Part shown: in pieces, positions 45,211 through 55,310 of the stretch | Numbering within the stretch: the stretch's first letter is position 1 | How the letters are laid out: the number at the start of each line of letters is the position of its first letter | NCBI GenBank assembly: GCA_025917655.1 | Contig: CP084611.1 | Span: 558,001-622,000, forward strand | Length of the DNA stretch: 64,000 bases | Source of the DNA: Chlorella sorokiniana | Taxonomy: Eukaryota; Chlorophyta; Trebouxiophyceae; Chlorellales; Chlorellaceae | Direction: 5' to 3' | The notes under the pieces: model-generated | What the model saw: the letters and a program-made list of their open reading frames with translations, nothing else | Told to the model about the DNA's origin: nothing | Database searches by the model: none | Translations under genes and position numbers: made by a program

Positions 45211-45792
45211 TCAAAACGTCCACAGCGCCCACAGACCGGTAAGGCAGCACATCGCAAGGTAGACTGTGACCGTGTCAAAGTCAGGCCTCACAATGAAATT
45301 AAACAGCACAGGGACAACGACCACCACTGTAAAGGCCACTCTTTCTTTCAACTTGGCCACGTCCTCCTTGCTACGCGCCCCCGGGCGGCTTGGGCCCCGC
45401 CCTGGTGCTGCAGTGCCGCCGCTGCAAGCGCCAGGGAGTTGCCGCTCGCCTGGTGAGGAGAGCAGGGCCTGCAACACCAGCGAAAGGACGAAAGCGCGTT
45501 AAATGCCAAGAGCTTTAGCCGCTCGGCAAACCCACACTCGGCGATCGCTTTCCAGCCAAGGAGGTGGGCGCTGGAGGCGACCACGACCGCAAACCGATGA
45601 CAGCATATGCATGGAGGAGTACTCACCTGATACGAGTCGCGCGCCCCAAACCTCAGGGCTGCCAAGCAGCCCGGGCGCCCTCCCGACTGCAGGCAGCAGG
45701 CGAAGCGAGCCGTAGATCATGAGTTGAACTGCTGCAATGCGGGTTGTGGCCATCAGTACATGGGGATGGGACTTTCCAAACTGCACAAGCAT
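45211..45792 (-). CDS. Small membrane protein, 134 residues
   Basis: Not recognised. Two exons, 45627-45792 and 45211-45449, join in phase (donor tcag|gtgagt, acceptor ctcaccag). The N-terminal part has a hydrophobic helix (TRIAAVQLMIYGSLRLLPAV). A Gly/Pro/Ser linker (TAAPGRGPSRPGARS) leads to a charged turn (KEDVAKLKERV) and two close membrane segments, VAFTVVVVVPVLFNFIV and TVTVYLAMCCLTGLWALWTF at the very C-terminus. No clear transit peptide from ATG 45792; an upstream exon cannot be excluded. It shares a 249-base divergent promoter with the plus-strand gene at 46042, also a small membrane protein. Confidence 0.6.
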
Positions 45793-46041
45793 CTCTCACT
45801 GGCTCACCTGGCCACTCTTCTCAGCATTACTTTCTTTCAGGACACCGCATCTACGGGGTAAGGGATGCTGAATCGTTCAGGCAGGCCTTGGGTTGCGCTG
45901 CTTGAGCGCGGCACCACGGAGAGCCCTGGGGCTGGGCAGCCCTGGGCAGGGCTGGGCAACAAACTGCTTTGGGCTCCCTGAATCACACACCTGCCAGATA
46001 ACAGTGTCGTGCATGGGTTTACGTCCCGTGCAGGACTAAGC
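45793..46041. promoter_or_regulatory. Short bidirectional promoter between two small membrane-protein genes
   Basis: Only 249 bases separate the divergent starts at 45792 and 46042, so the two genes probably share control sequence. No named element recognised. Confidence 0.45.
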
Positions 46042-46697
46042 ATGTCTCTGCCCAAGCCGCTCCGTCACACTGCTGCCCCGCGACCAATGTCAATGCCAAG
46101 CAACTGCCACCGCCCCCACATGCTGCCAGCAACGCGCATCTGCCGCCTGGACAACCGAGGGCAGCAGCAAGGCCAGCGTAGCATTGTTGCACGGAGCCCT
46201 GGCTCGCTTGGCGCTGCGCGCCCAGTCAAGGCTCTGAGCAGCGGCAAGCAGGGGCCAACTGGCGACGCCACTGGAAAGGTGAGCCGCGCCAGCTCGCTTG
46301 TTGGCAAGCTGCTACACAAGTTGTTCTGGCAAGATGACCAACCTGTGGTGTCGCTGCACCATCCATGCAGGTCACATACCTTGAGGGAAAGCTGAGGACA
46401 CAGCAAGAAAAAGTTGAAGGTCTGACGGCCAAGCGGTTTACTGCAAGCAAGACCTTCGCAGTGTGCGTCGCAACCACAGCAACAGCTCTTTCCTTTCCTT
46501 GGCCTGGGCTGGCGCCCGCCAGCATGGTTACGACGTCGCTGCTGCTGGCCGTAGCCCTCGCCACCATCATGACCGCTGCCTTCCAGGGACTCTTTAGCAG
46601 CATCACTGATGTGTCGGGAGCGCAAGCATTGCTCGCTTTGCTTGAACGCGATCTGGCGGAGGCCAAGGCGGCCCTGCCCGACAGTGACTCTGCTTGA
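46042..46697 (+). CDS. Hypothetical plastid coiled-coil membrane protein
   Basis: Not recognised. Two exons: start to 46278 (donor ggaaag|gtgagc) and 46371-46697 (acceptor catgcag). Starts at ATG 46042 or 46087 give a basic, Ser/Arg/His-rich, acid-poor leader (LPATRICRLDNRGQQQGQRS) typical of a plastid transit peptide. The mature part begins with a predicted coiled coil (TYLEGKLRTQQEKVEGLTAK), followed by two hydrophobic segments separated by a Pro-rich turn (FAVCVATTATALSF; MVTTSLLLAVALATIMTAAF), then a second charged helix (LLALLERDLAEAKAALPD). About 180 residues. Its divergent partner is also a small two-to-three helix membrane protein, which hints at a shared role in one membrane. Confidence 0.55.
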
Positions 46698-46756
46698 GAG
46701 CTCTTCTGCGCTCAGCCGCCCTGTGTTTGGCCCAACTCCCTTTGCGCTCGACCAGT

Positions 46757-46761
46757 TTACA
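46757..46761 (-). terminator. TGTAA poly(A) signal, aldolase gene
   Basis: TGTAA on the minus strand about 270 bases after the aldolase stop at 47029-47031, close to the 3' end of the convergent plus-strand gene. Confidence 0.45.
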
Positions 46762-47028
46762 ACAGTGGCAGGGGTGGCTCCTGCGCGGCTATGCATGCGA
46801 GAGCAGTTGCGGATCCTTCTAAAGCCGGCAAGCACACTGCTTATCTTGGCCTAAACCCATGCATGCATACTGCTGGACAGACAACATGGAAGTTTAGTGT
46901 GGAAGGGCGATAATGCAAGGAAGAGACGGACCAGCCATGCAGCTGAGCCAGCGGCGGGGTGGGCATGCCGCAGCGCCGCCCGACCACCGGTCAGCCGGCT
47001 CCTAAAGCAGCGGCAGGCCGCGCTGCGC

Positions 47029-50000
47029 CTACTTGCCCGCGCCGCCGGTGCGCAGGGCCTGCAAGATGCGGCCGCCTCCGGGCACAGGGTGCGGCCCCTT
47101 GAACTGCCCCAGCTGGGCCTCTGCGGGGCGGCCCGGCGGCACAACCCATTCAGGAAGCTGGGGAAGCTGTCCAGCATCTGCACCTCCGCCCGTCGGCTCC
47201 CTCACGCAAGGAAGTTCCCACCACCAACAGCGCTACGAGCGCTGACCGCGCCGCACCCACACCGAAAGCGCCCACCCACCGGAGTTGGCCTTTGCGAGCG
47301 CCACAAGGATCTGCTGCGCGGCGTCCCAGTTCTCCTCCTTGCCCGCCCACGTGTTGAGCGTGGTCGACTGCACAGCGTAGCACGGTGAGGGTGGGATGGG
47401 TGGGTGGGGGTTGCAAGGTGTGGTAACAGCTTGGGCGCCCCGCTGGTTGTCTGCCTGCTCCTCATAAAAGTGCGTGCTCCGGTGTGGCGGCGGTCCGCGG
47501 GCGCAATAATCTGCTTGGCGGGGGCTGGTTCAGTGCATCTCCTCCTCCCTCATCCGTCCAATCCCCCACCCACCCACTCACACTCTGCCTCACAGCACTC
47601 AACCCTCCACCACACCCAGCAACCCCGCTCTGCCCCACCCAGCAACCCCGCTCTGCCCCAGCCCCCACCCCCGCGCCCACCTGCAGTGCGCGCCCGTAGG
47701 AGAAGGTGAGGGACCAAGGGGAGTTGGGGCAGGCCTCCTGCAGCGCCTGCAGGTTCAGGGTGGACTCCTCCTCGCTCATGCCGCCTGCGGTGCGGTGGGG
47801 GATGGGGGTGGGGCGGGGAAGTTGGGGGCGGCGTGTGTGCGTGTATGGGGGAGGAGGGTACAGTGGCTGCGCACGCGGGGTTGTTGACGACGCACGGCAT
47901 GCACAGCTGCAGCAACGAGCATGCTGAGCATAGGGCGCGAGGCTGCAGGGAGGCTGCAGGGAGGTGGGTTCCTGTGCTGCTGCCCAGCACCTCCCACGGC
48001 CCACCCACCCGAAAGGAAGTGGATGCCGGGGACGGAGGCGGGGATGGTGCGAAGCATGGTGCGCACGGTGTACTTGGCCACCTCAGCGGGCGGCGCGGGC
48101 TCGGCATCCAGGCCTGCAGGCGGGCAGCAGCAGCAGGGGAGGGCAGCTGAGCAGCGTCGCATGCTGCTACACCGCAGCATGACCACGCACGGCTGGCTCC
48201 GTGTGGCAGGCCTCCCGCCTCTCGCGCAAGTGCGTGCCCTTTCCCGATGCGGGCGGTGCAGCAGCTGGCAAGAGCCCTGCGGTTCAGCCCCCTGCCCCGC
48301 AAGCCGCCAACAGTTTGGAAGTCTGCTGGCACCTCCACATCCCCTGCAAGCGCACGCTCCCTCACCCGGCAGGCACATGTTGGGCTTGAGCAGGATTCCC
48401 TCCAGCAGCACGTCGTACTCGTTCAGCAGCCGCATCACGTGGCTGCACTCGCACGTGCAAGCAACAGGGAACGCGGCCGGACATCAGCACGCCGGCAGCG
48501 GCGGCAACAGCGCGCAGGCAGCGCCTGAGCGGTGCTGTCAAAGAAACACAATGATTGCAGCGCGCACGGCGGGCAGGCTGGGCGGCTGTTGCCCAGGCAG
48601 CAAGGTGCACAGCGCAGCATAATTGGCGGAGGAAGGTGTGGGTAGGCATGGACGCGGCGGGATGCAGGGGTGCCACTGGCAGCGCGGCAAGAAAGGCCAG
48701 CGCCGCCAGCCCAGCAGTGCACAGCGCAGCACAGCGTAGCGTAGCACAGCGCAGCGTGCCTGTACACGCGCTCGCTCCAGTAGGCAGTCTCCTCGATGGA
48801 GTACGCGCCAGGGCCCAGGGTCACCTGCTCGCGTGGGGGCGGGAGGAAAGGAAGGATGCACGTGCGCATGCTGGGTGGGGGTGGAGGGCGGCGCACTCCC
48901 GAGCGCGTCAACAGCGGAAGAAAGCAGGCGCGTTCTGGCCATGATGGCCCGGCATACATACAAGGCTGCGCATTGGAATCTTTCACCCAACCCCACAACC
49001 GACAATGCCACCCTCCTGAGCCCCTGAACAGGAGGGTGGGCCCTGTTCAGCTAGCAACTGCCCCGCCCCCATCGCCCAGACCCCCCACACACACACACAC
49101 ACGCACACACACTCACCTCAGGCTCCACGATGGGCACCAGGCCGTTGGACTGCGCGATCTGGGCGTAGCGCGCCAGCCCGTGCGCATTCTCCAGGATGGC
49201 CTGCGTGGAGGGGCCCTGGCCCTCCCAATCTTCAGCACCGCCCGCCACCTGGGGGAGTGTGTGTGTGGTGGTGGTGGGGGGTGTTGAGTAAGAAGCGCTA
49301 GTGGGGACTGGCGCATGAGGGGCAGTTACGCTACTTGCGCCTGGCAACCGCAGCCAGGAGGAGCGGCGGCGACAGGGATGGCAGTGTGGGGCTGCGCTGG
49401 GTGGGAAGGAGGGGGCAGGTGGAGGAGGGGCAGCCACGCTGCGCTGGCGCTCACTTGGCAAAGCGTGCGCCCTGCTTGTAGTAGGCCTCGCAACGCTGCG
49501 GGGGAAAGGCATTTCTGGCGGTTGGTTGCGGTGGCGATGGTCTTGCTAACAGGGGCAAGCAGGAAGCGTACAGCGGCGGACGGTGCCCTCTCCACGCTCA
49601 GCGGCGGCAGGACTGCGGCAACGGCTCGGCGAGCCATGGGAAAGGCACGGGCTGCACGCTTGCTGCGGCCTCGGCCCTGCAGACTCGACAGCACTGCGCA
49701 TGTTGAATTCACCCACCGCGCCCAGGTTGTCCAGCCCCTGCGTGGATGTCTCGCCATCGGTCCTCGGCAGCATCTGCGCTTGGTGTGGCGGGGGAAAGGG
49801 GCGGGGGCGCGGCGCAGAGCTTGGGTTCCAGCCAGCAGCAGCCACAAGCCCAGGGGCCAGGAGCCTCCCAGCAGCCTCGACAGGGAGCCGCAAAGAGTGC
49901 TGGCTGCTGCTGCTGCTGCACGGCTGCGCTCGCGAAGCAATGCGGGGCCCGGGCCTCCCCTGCCCCCCACTGCCGGGAGCTGTTGTGGCAGCGGGGGTCC

Positions 50001-51233
50001 CCAGGCTGCCATGGCCTGCTGCGCATCCCCCAAGCGGCCGCCGCGGGGAGCGGTCGGCACAGTAGCGCTGCGGTACTGCGGTACTGCTCCCTGCTCCGGC
50101 ACCCCGCCCACCTGCAGGCCCGTGTCCACTTTGATGCCCGGCACGATGCCCTGCCCCTTGAGCACATCCACCAACTGGGTGCCTGCCGCCATGCGCGATG
50201 GGAGGGAAGAAAGCGGGGGTGGAACAGGCTCAGCAAGATGGCTTGGGCACGAGCGGCGGCCAAGCGATCGCCAGACAAGGCCCCCTTGCGTCTGCGGGCG
50301 GGTGGGCTGCGGCGCGGGCAGCCCAGCCAGCCTGCGGGGCAGGCCGCGCGTGCCGCCGCTGTCAGGCACGAAGCACGGGCGCGTGCGAGGGAGGGTGCTG
50401 AGGGGCATGGTGGCGGCGCACCGTCGCGGGCCTTCTGGTAGAGCGTCTCCTCAAACATGATGGCCCCGCTGATGTACTGGCCAAGACCTGCGGGGGAAGC
50501 TGGGTAAGAAGCTGCAGCCAGGCGGCACGCGGGCCTGCCGGGCACTGCCGCAGCGCGTGGCGGCGCTTTCCAGGCACGGCACGGCACAAACAGCACAGCA
50601 CACGGCCACGGCGGCAAACAGCACAGCACACGGCCACGGCGGCGCATTCAGCGCCACCGCAGGCAGCGCCCGCGCCCACCGGGGCGGTGTACAGCAGCTG
50701 GCGCCAGTCGCGGCGGTTCTCCTCGGTGTTCTCCACCCCCACGCTCTCCAGGCGCTTGCCTGCGCGGCGGCGACGGGGCGGGCAGCGGCGGCAGGCGGCA
50801 GCCGTGAGCCCGACCAGACACGGCTGCTCCCTGAAGGGCAGCTTGAGCAGCTGCACAGCCGCCTGCCGTGCACACGTGCTTGTCTCCTAGAGCACACACG
50901 CATGCAAGCGTAGAGGCACCACCGCGCCGCTCCCCCGCCAGCCGTTCCCCATCGGCAGCGGCGCCGGGTGAGCGGGGCCTGGGTGCAAAGCGTGCGCCTG
51001 GCCCCGCACCGGTGGTGGCGTTGCTCTCGTCGCTGGCCAGGATGCCCCTGCCGCGCTGAGCGATGTACTTGGCGGTCTGCTTCAGCTCCTCAGCAAAGGG
51101 GTTGCTGGTCTGCGTGGACAGGCCAGCCACAGCCGCCGCCGGGCGGCCCGCGCGCTTGGCAGCGGCAGCGGCGGCAAAGGGCCGCCGGCTGGAGATACAG
51201 TGGGAGGAGGACAGCGCCTGCATCCTGGATCCG
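47029..51233 (-). CDS. FBA: Plastid class I fructose-bisphosphate aldolase
   Basis: Cleaves and forms fructose-1,6-bisphosphate (and sedoheptulose-1,7-bisphosphate) in the Calvin cycle and plastid glycolysis. ATG 51233 opens a transit peptide ([20 protein letters not shown]), then the mature start [20 protein letters not shown] and [164 protein letters not shown] with the Schiff-base Lys (about 48390), [40 protein letters not shown] and [20 protein letters not shown]. The last residues GGAGK differ from the canonical Tyr end of plant and animal enzymes. About thirteen exons. A one-base slip near 49221-49230 is read as an assembly error. A partial copy of the last exon lies at 44690-44950. Confidence 0.92.
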
Positions 51234-51555
51234 CGAGATCTGCATGCGCAGGGACGGAATGCAATGCCGTCAGGCCTGGCGCGTCTTGCATCCGCGCCAG
51301 CACTGCTTGCGCCAGACAGAGGATAGGCCCGGCAGCTTGCCAGCAGATGCAACTCACTGAGCGCACACGTCGACACAAGCGCGCAAACGTTGATACACAG
51401 CGAGAAGGCGGGAGAACGAGCGTCTGCGATGCATACATGGCGGCGGCGCTCACGCCCGTTTGCCCGCTCTGCAGTGTCACAGCCCGAAGAGGGGCATGCC
51501 CGAGCCAGCCGCTGTTCCTGCTGCGTGTACGTGTGTCACAAGTGGTTAAAATGAA

Positions 51556-51642
51556 GATATGAAAAGGAAACAGACAGTCAGAGGATATGAAAAGGAAACA
51601 GACAGTCAGAGGAAGATATGCAGAGAAAACAGACAAGTCAGT
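51556..51642. repeat. 28-bp purine-rich tandem repeat upstream of aldolase
   Basis: Two perfect 28-bp copies (51556-51583, 51584-51611; unit begins gatatgaaaaggaaacagac) and a third degraded copy to 51642, about 325 bases upstream of the aldolase ATG. Confidence 0.85.
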
Positions 51643-51963
51643 GCCGACGCTGAACAGGGGTTGCCATCCACCAAGGACCATGGTCTGGTCTTCTGATGCA
51701 ACTGGAAAAGCGAAGGAATTTGTAAGACAGGCGGGGGAGAAATAGGGGGACCGTGGCGTCTTGTGTGAAGGTACGGCGCAGCAGGAAGGCGGTAAAATGC
51801 TTGTTCAGGCAAGTGCCTGGCGATGTGGCAGCCAGAGTGTGTGGCATCCGCCGCCCATCGAAATAAACTGAAAAGGTGTCTACTCGGCACAAGAGAGGGC
51901 GTAAAAGGCATGAAAAACTACGTACGTAGCGCATGCAGGAGAGAGCATGCGGGGCGAAAAAGG

Positions 51964-51968
51964 TTACA
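51964..51968 (-). terminator. TGTAA poly(A) signal, SBP-box gene
   Basis: TGTAA on the minus strand about 95 bases after the stop at 52062-52064. Confidence 0.55.
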
Positions 51969-52061
51969 GGGGCGTGGTGTCAGGAGGGCGGTGCCCATGT
52001 GGCTGCACGCTGGCGCCACCTGTCCAGCAGCCTCAGGCCAGCCCAGCGGGTGAGGTTGGCT

Positions 52062-54130
52062 TCAGCCCTGCTGCTTCAGCATGGGACTCAGCCGCTGCAT
52101 GAGGGCCTGCAGCTGCTCAGTGGTTGCAGGAGCGGAGGAGCCGGTTCCTGCGGGGCCGCCTGCTGCGCAGCCGAGGTGGGCAGGGCGGGGGGCCCGCCGC
52201 CCCGCCCTGCGGCCCCAGCTGCTGAGCGGCCGCCTGCTGCGCGCCCAGCAGCTGCTGCAGCGTGACCTGCTGCGCCTGGCGCGGCGGCGGCTGGCCGCCG
52301 CTGGGCTGCGAGGGCAGGGCCTGCGCGGCGGGCTGCTGGGGCGGGGCCTGCAGCACGCCCACCAGCTGGCGCAGCTGGCCCAGGATGCCGTCCAGCTGGC
52401 GCTGCACCCCGCCCTGCTGCGCGTCGGCGGAGGCCGCCTGCCGCGCCTGGATGCCGGCCAGCAGGGGCAGCAGCTGCTGGTCCAGCAGCGCCGCCGCCTC
52501 CACGCGCGCCAGCTGCTGCTGCAGCTGGCTCACCACGATGCCGCCGATCAGCCCCTGCAGCTGCTGCAGCATCTGCAGCGCGGTCAGCAGCGCCTCCATG
52601 TCCTGCTGCTGCTGCGCCTCAGCCAGCAGCGACGGCGCCTTGCCGCCGCCCTCCCCCGCGGCCGCCCGCCAGGCGCTGCCCGGCAGCGGCCGCCCGCCGC
52701 TGGCGGGCTCCGTGCTGGCGCGGGAGGAAAGCATGGAGGCCAGGTAGGGCAGCAGGCCGGCGGTGGCGGCGGTGGCGTCGCCGCCGCCCCCCCCCGGCTC
52801 CCAGCTGCAGGGCGGTGGCCGTGGCGGCAGAGGGCGTGCCGCCCGGGGACGAGTGCGGCGCCGTGCCCAGCGCGGCCAGCAGGGAGGCGGGCAGCGCGGT
52901 GTCGCCGAAACCGCCGGCTGGCGGGTGGCCCGTCAGGGCCGCCAGCGAGGGCAGGCTGGCGGCTGCATGGGCGGGGGCGGGCGCAGCAGCAGCCGCATGA
53001 GCATAACACCAGACGTGCAACACACTTGGCCATCCGCAGCGTGGGCATCTGCCGGCGGCCAGGCGCCCCATTCCCATCCCATGTCCCGCTCCACGCCAGC
53101 CATGCACTCCAGCATCACACCCGCCCCCCTGAATGCATGCCACCCGCGGCTTGCGGCGAGCAGCCCAGCCCCGCCGCCCTCACCTCCATGGCTGGCCACC
53201 GGCCGCAGCGGCGGCACGTGCGCCGACATGTGCACAGAGCGGTCGCCCTGCTGCTCCATGATGGAAGAACCCTTGAGGTCCACAGACAGCGGCACAGGCC
53301 CCTGCTGCAGGTGGGTCAACCCGCCCGCGGCGGCGGCCGACGCCGCCGCGCCGCGCGCCCGCCTCGCCCGCGGGCAGCGGCGGCAACGCCACCTCCAGCA
53401 GCGCAGCCAGCTGCGTAGAGCTGCGCGCGTCGGCGCCCGGGCGGGCGGGCGCGGGCCGCGCTGGTGGGGCTGCCGCGCTCGCCGGCGGCGGCGGCGGCCG
53501 CCGCCGCCACCACGCGCTGGAGCGCCGCGGCGCCGGGGCCGCCCACCGAGGCGGCTGCCGCCGCCATGCTGGCGGCCTGCGCGGCGTCGCCGTTGTTGGT
53601 ACCCTCTACATCCGTGCTGCTGTAGCTGCGCGTGCCGTACAGGTCAGCCGCGGACGGCGCGCGGCGGCCGCCAGAGCGGCGCAGGTGGCGCTTGGCCAGG
53701 CTGGTCCGGCACGAGCGCTTGGTGCCCTCAAACGCGTGCAGCGGCTCCAGCTTGGTGCACTGCTGGCAGAAGCGCAGGAAGCCGCCGCGGCTGTCGGGGA
53801 TGGCGTCGGCGCGGGCGTGCTCCTCTGTGGCGGTCGACCGGGGGAAGGCGGGGGGGGCGGGGGCACGACCAGCAGGTGAGCGCAGTTGTGGCTCTGGATG
53901 ACTAGGACTCCGAGCCCTCGGCTGCCAGCAGGCTCTGCGTTCCCCTGTGGTCCCCCTGTGCGCATGGCACCACGGCTGCTCGCCGCCGAATGCTACAACC
54001 CCCTGGCGCACCCCCGCCTTGCCCTGGCGGCAGAGTGGGCAAAATGCGAGGCAGGCGGCGGCTCACCGCATATGTGTTGCCTCTGAAAGTAGCTGCGCAG
54101 GTTGGCGAGGTCGGCCTGGCAGCCTTCCAC
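52062..54130 (-). CDS. SBP-box transcription factor (N-terminal exon not resolved)
   Basis: Plant/green-algal zinc-finger DNA-binding protein (SQUAMOSA promoter-binding type; the Chlamydomonas member CRR1 senses copper, but I cannot say this is its orthologue). The SBP domain spans two exons: VEGCQADLANLRSYFQRQHI then C (from acceptor at 54130/54131), and EEHARADAIPDSRGGFLRFC, QQCTKLEPLHAFEGTKRSCR, TSLAKRHLRR (about 53690-53830), matching the C/H pattern and the basic KRSCR-RR nuclear signal. The Cys normally just before VEGC must lie in an upstream exon that I did not locate. The C-terminal part is Ala/Gly/Gln-rich, with long helices (ALLTALQMLQQLQGLIGGIV; LDGILGQLRQLVGVLQAPPQ) and ends LQALMQRLSPMLKQQG at 52062. 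Several GC-run frame slips occur in the low-complexity part. Confidence 0.82.
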
Positions 54131-55310
54131 CTGCAGAGGCAGCGAATGCACGGGGAGCGAGGTTGATGGGGAGGGTGGAAGCTGCCGTGGAGGTGCGAGG
54201 CGGCTGAGCGCCAGCACCCCAACAGGCAGGCGGGCCCTCTGAGCTGGTCTCCGCGGGCGGCAGCCCCCGCCTCATATTCCTGGCCCCCAAGGGGGCGTGC
54301 TTGCCTGACAAGCCAGGCTTGGGCGCCTCATGGGAACCGCTCGCTGCGACGGCACCGACGGCTCGCCCTGCTGCCACTACCAGGTCCGGGAGCCTTGCCA
54401 GAGCGCTGTAAAGGACGCCGCAAGGAGTCAAGCAGCGCGGAGCAGTGGCCCTAGACACTGAGCACCTTGAGGCTGCACTCTGTCGCTGTCTCGGCTCGCC
54501 GCTGACGCCAAGGTCCAGATGAAAAACAGCCTTCGCTTCGACATACGACCACTGCTCGTCCCCGCCATGACGACCGCCTCGGCGGTTCCATACCCTTTAC
54601 GGGCTCCTGACGGCTCTGACGACCTGGATGAGCCGGACTCCGGGCTGGCTCCATTTGGCTGGCCTGTTCAGCCTTCAATTCCTGTCGCATGGAATAGGCA
54701 CGTTTGCCCCATTGCCCAACCAGGGGAGAACCCGTGCCGTTATCTGCCCGAAGTCGGCCGGACGGAACTCCCCGCCCTGCGCCTCCCGTAGCTGTTCCTC
54801 TCAATCAAACGTTCACAATGAGCTTATTGACCCGTGCGCCTCCAGCTTTTCAGTCAGCTTCCCCATTGGGCGCCGCCGCCAGCTGCAGCAGGAGGGCGGC
54901 AGCGGCAGATAGGTTGCACAACTTTCCAGCACGGTCATCACCGAATCCTACCCTGTCTTGACACCTTGCACATTGAAATGCTTTATAAAGACGAGGTAGT
55001 CAGTCTGTGCAGGAGATCCTAGCAGCGGGAGCCACTGGGCTCGACACATGCACAAGCCGGCGCGCACCATTCTGCCGAGAGGCTGCCAGCGTTGGCTGCA
55101 CCGTGTGCTGAGAGGCTGCCAACCCGACCCCAAGTGGGTGTGGTGAAAGTGGAAAGCACAAGGAACCAAACATCCTGTAGGGCGTGCTGAGGCAGGATGA
55201 CAGGCTGGTCGCTTGGCTGCCGCCCAGCCTGCGCAGCGGACAGCCGCCATGCTGCCAGGTTGGGCGTGTGCATGGTCAGCCGCCGCTCCCCACACGCGCG
55301 CAGCTGCCCA
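54131..55310. other. SBP upstream exon(s)/promoter and USP 3' end
   Basis: Should contain the unresolved first exon and promoter of the SBP gene and the 3' untranslated region of the universal stress gene, all minus strand. An open minus-strand frame (54451-54804) shows no family match. A short direct repeat gagaggctgcca occurs near 55077 and 55110. Nothing else is claimed. Confidence 0.35.

Larger units (their letters stand above)
51234..52061. promoter_or_regulatory. Aldolase upstream region and SBP gene 3' end
   Basis: 828 bases holding the aldolase promoter and the SBP-box 3' untranslated region. Contains a purine-rich tandem repeat (51556-51642) and the TGTAA at 51964-51968. No coding frame recognised. 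Confidence 0.5.

Noticed and set aside
1712-49230. TERT, rhomboid and NAR1 as pseudogenes because of frame slips
   Set aside because: Slips are mostly at C/G runs and hit many essential genes alike, while catalytic residues, splice sites and domain order are intact; assembly error is simpler.
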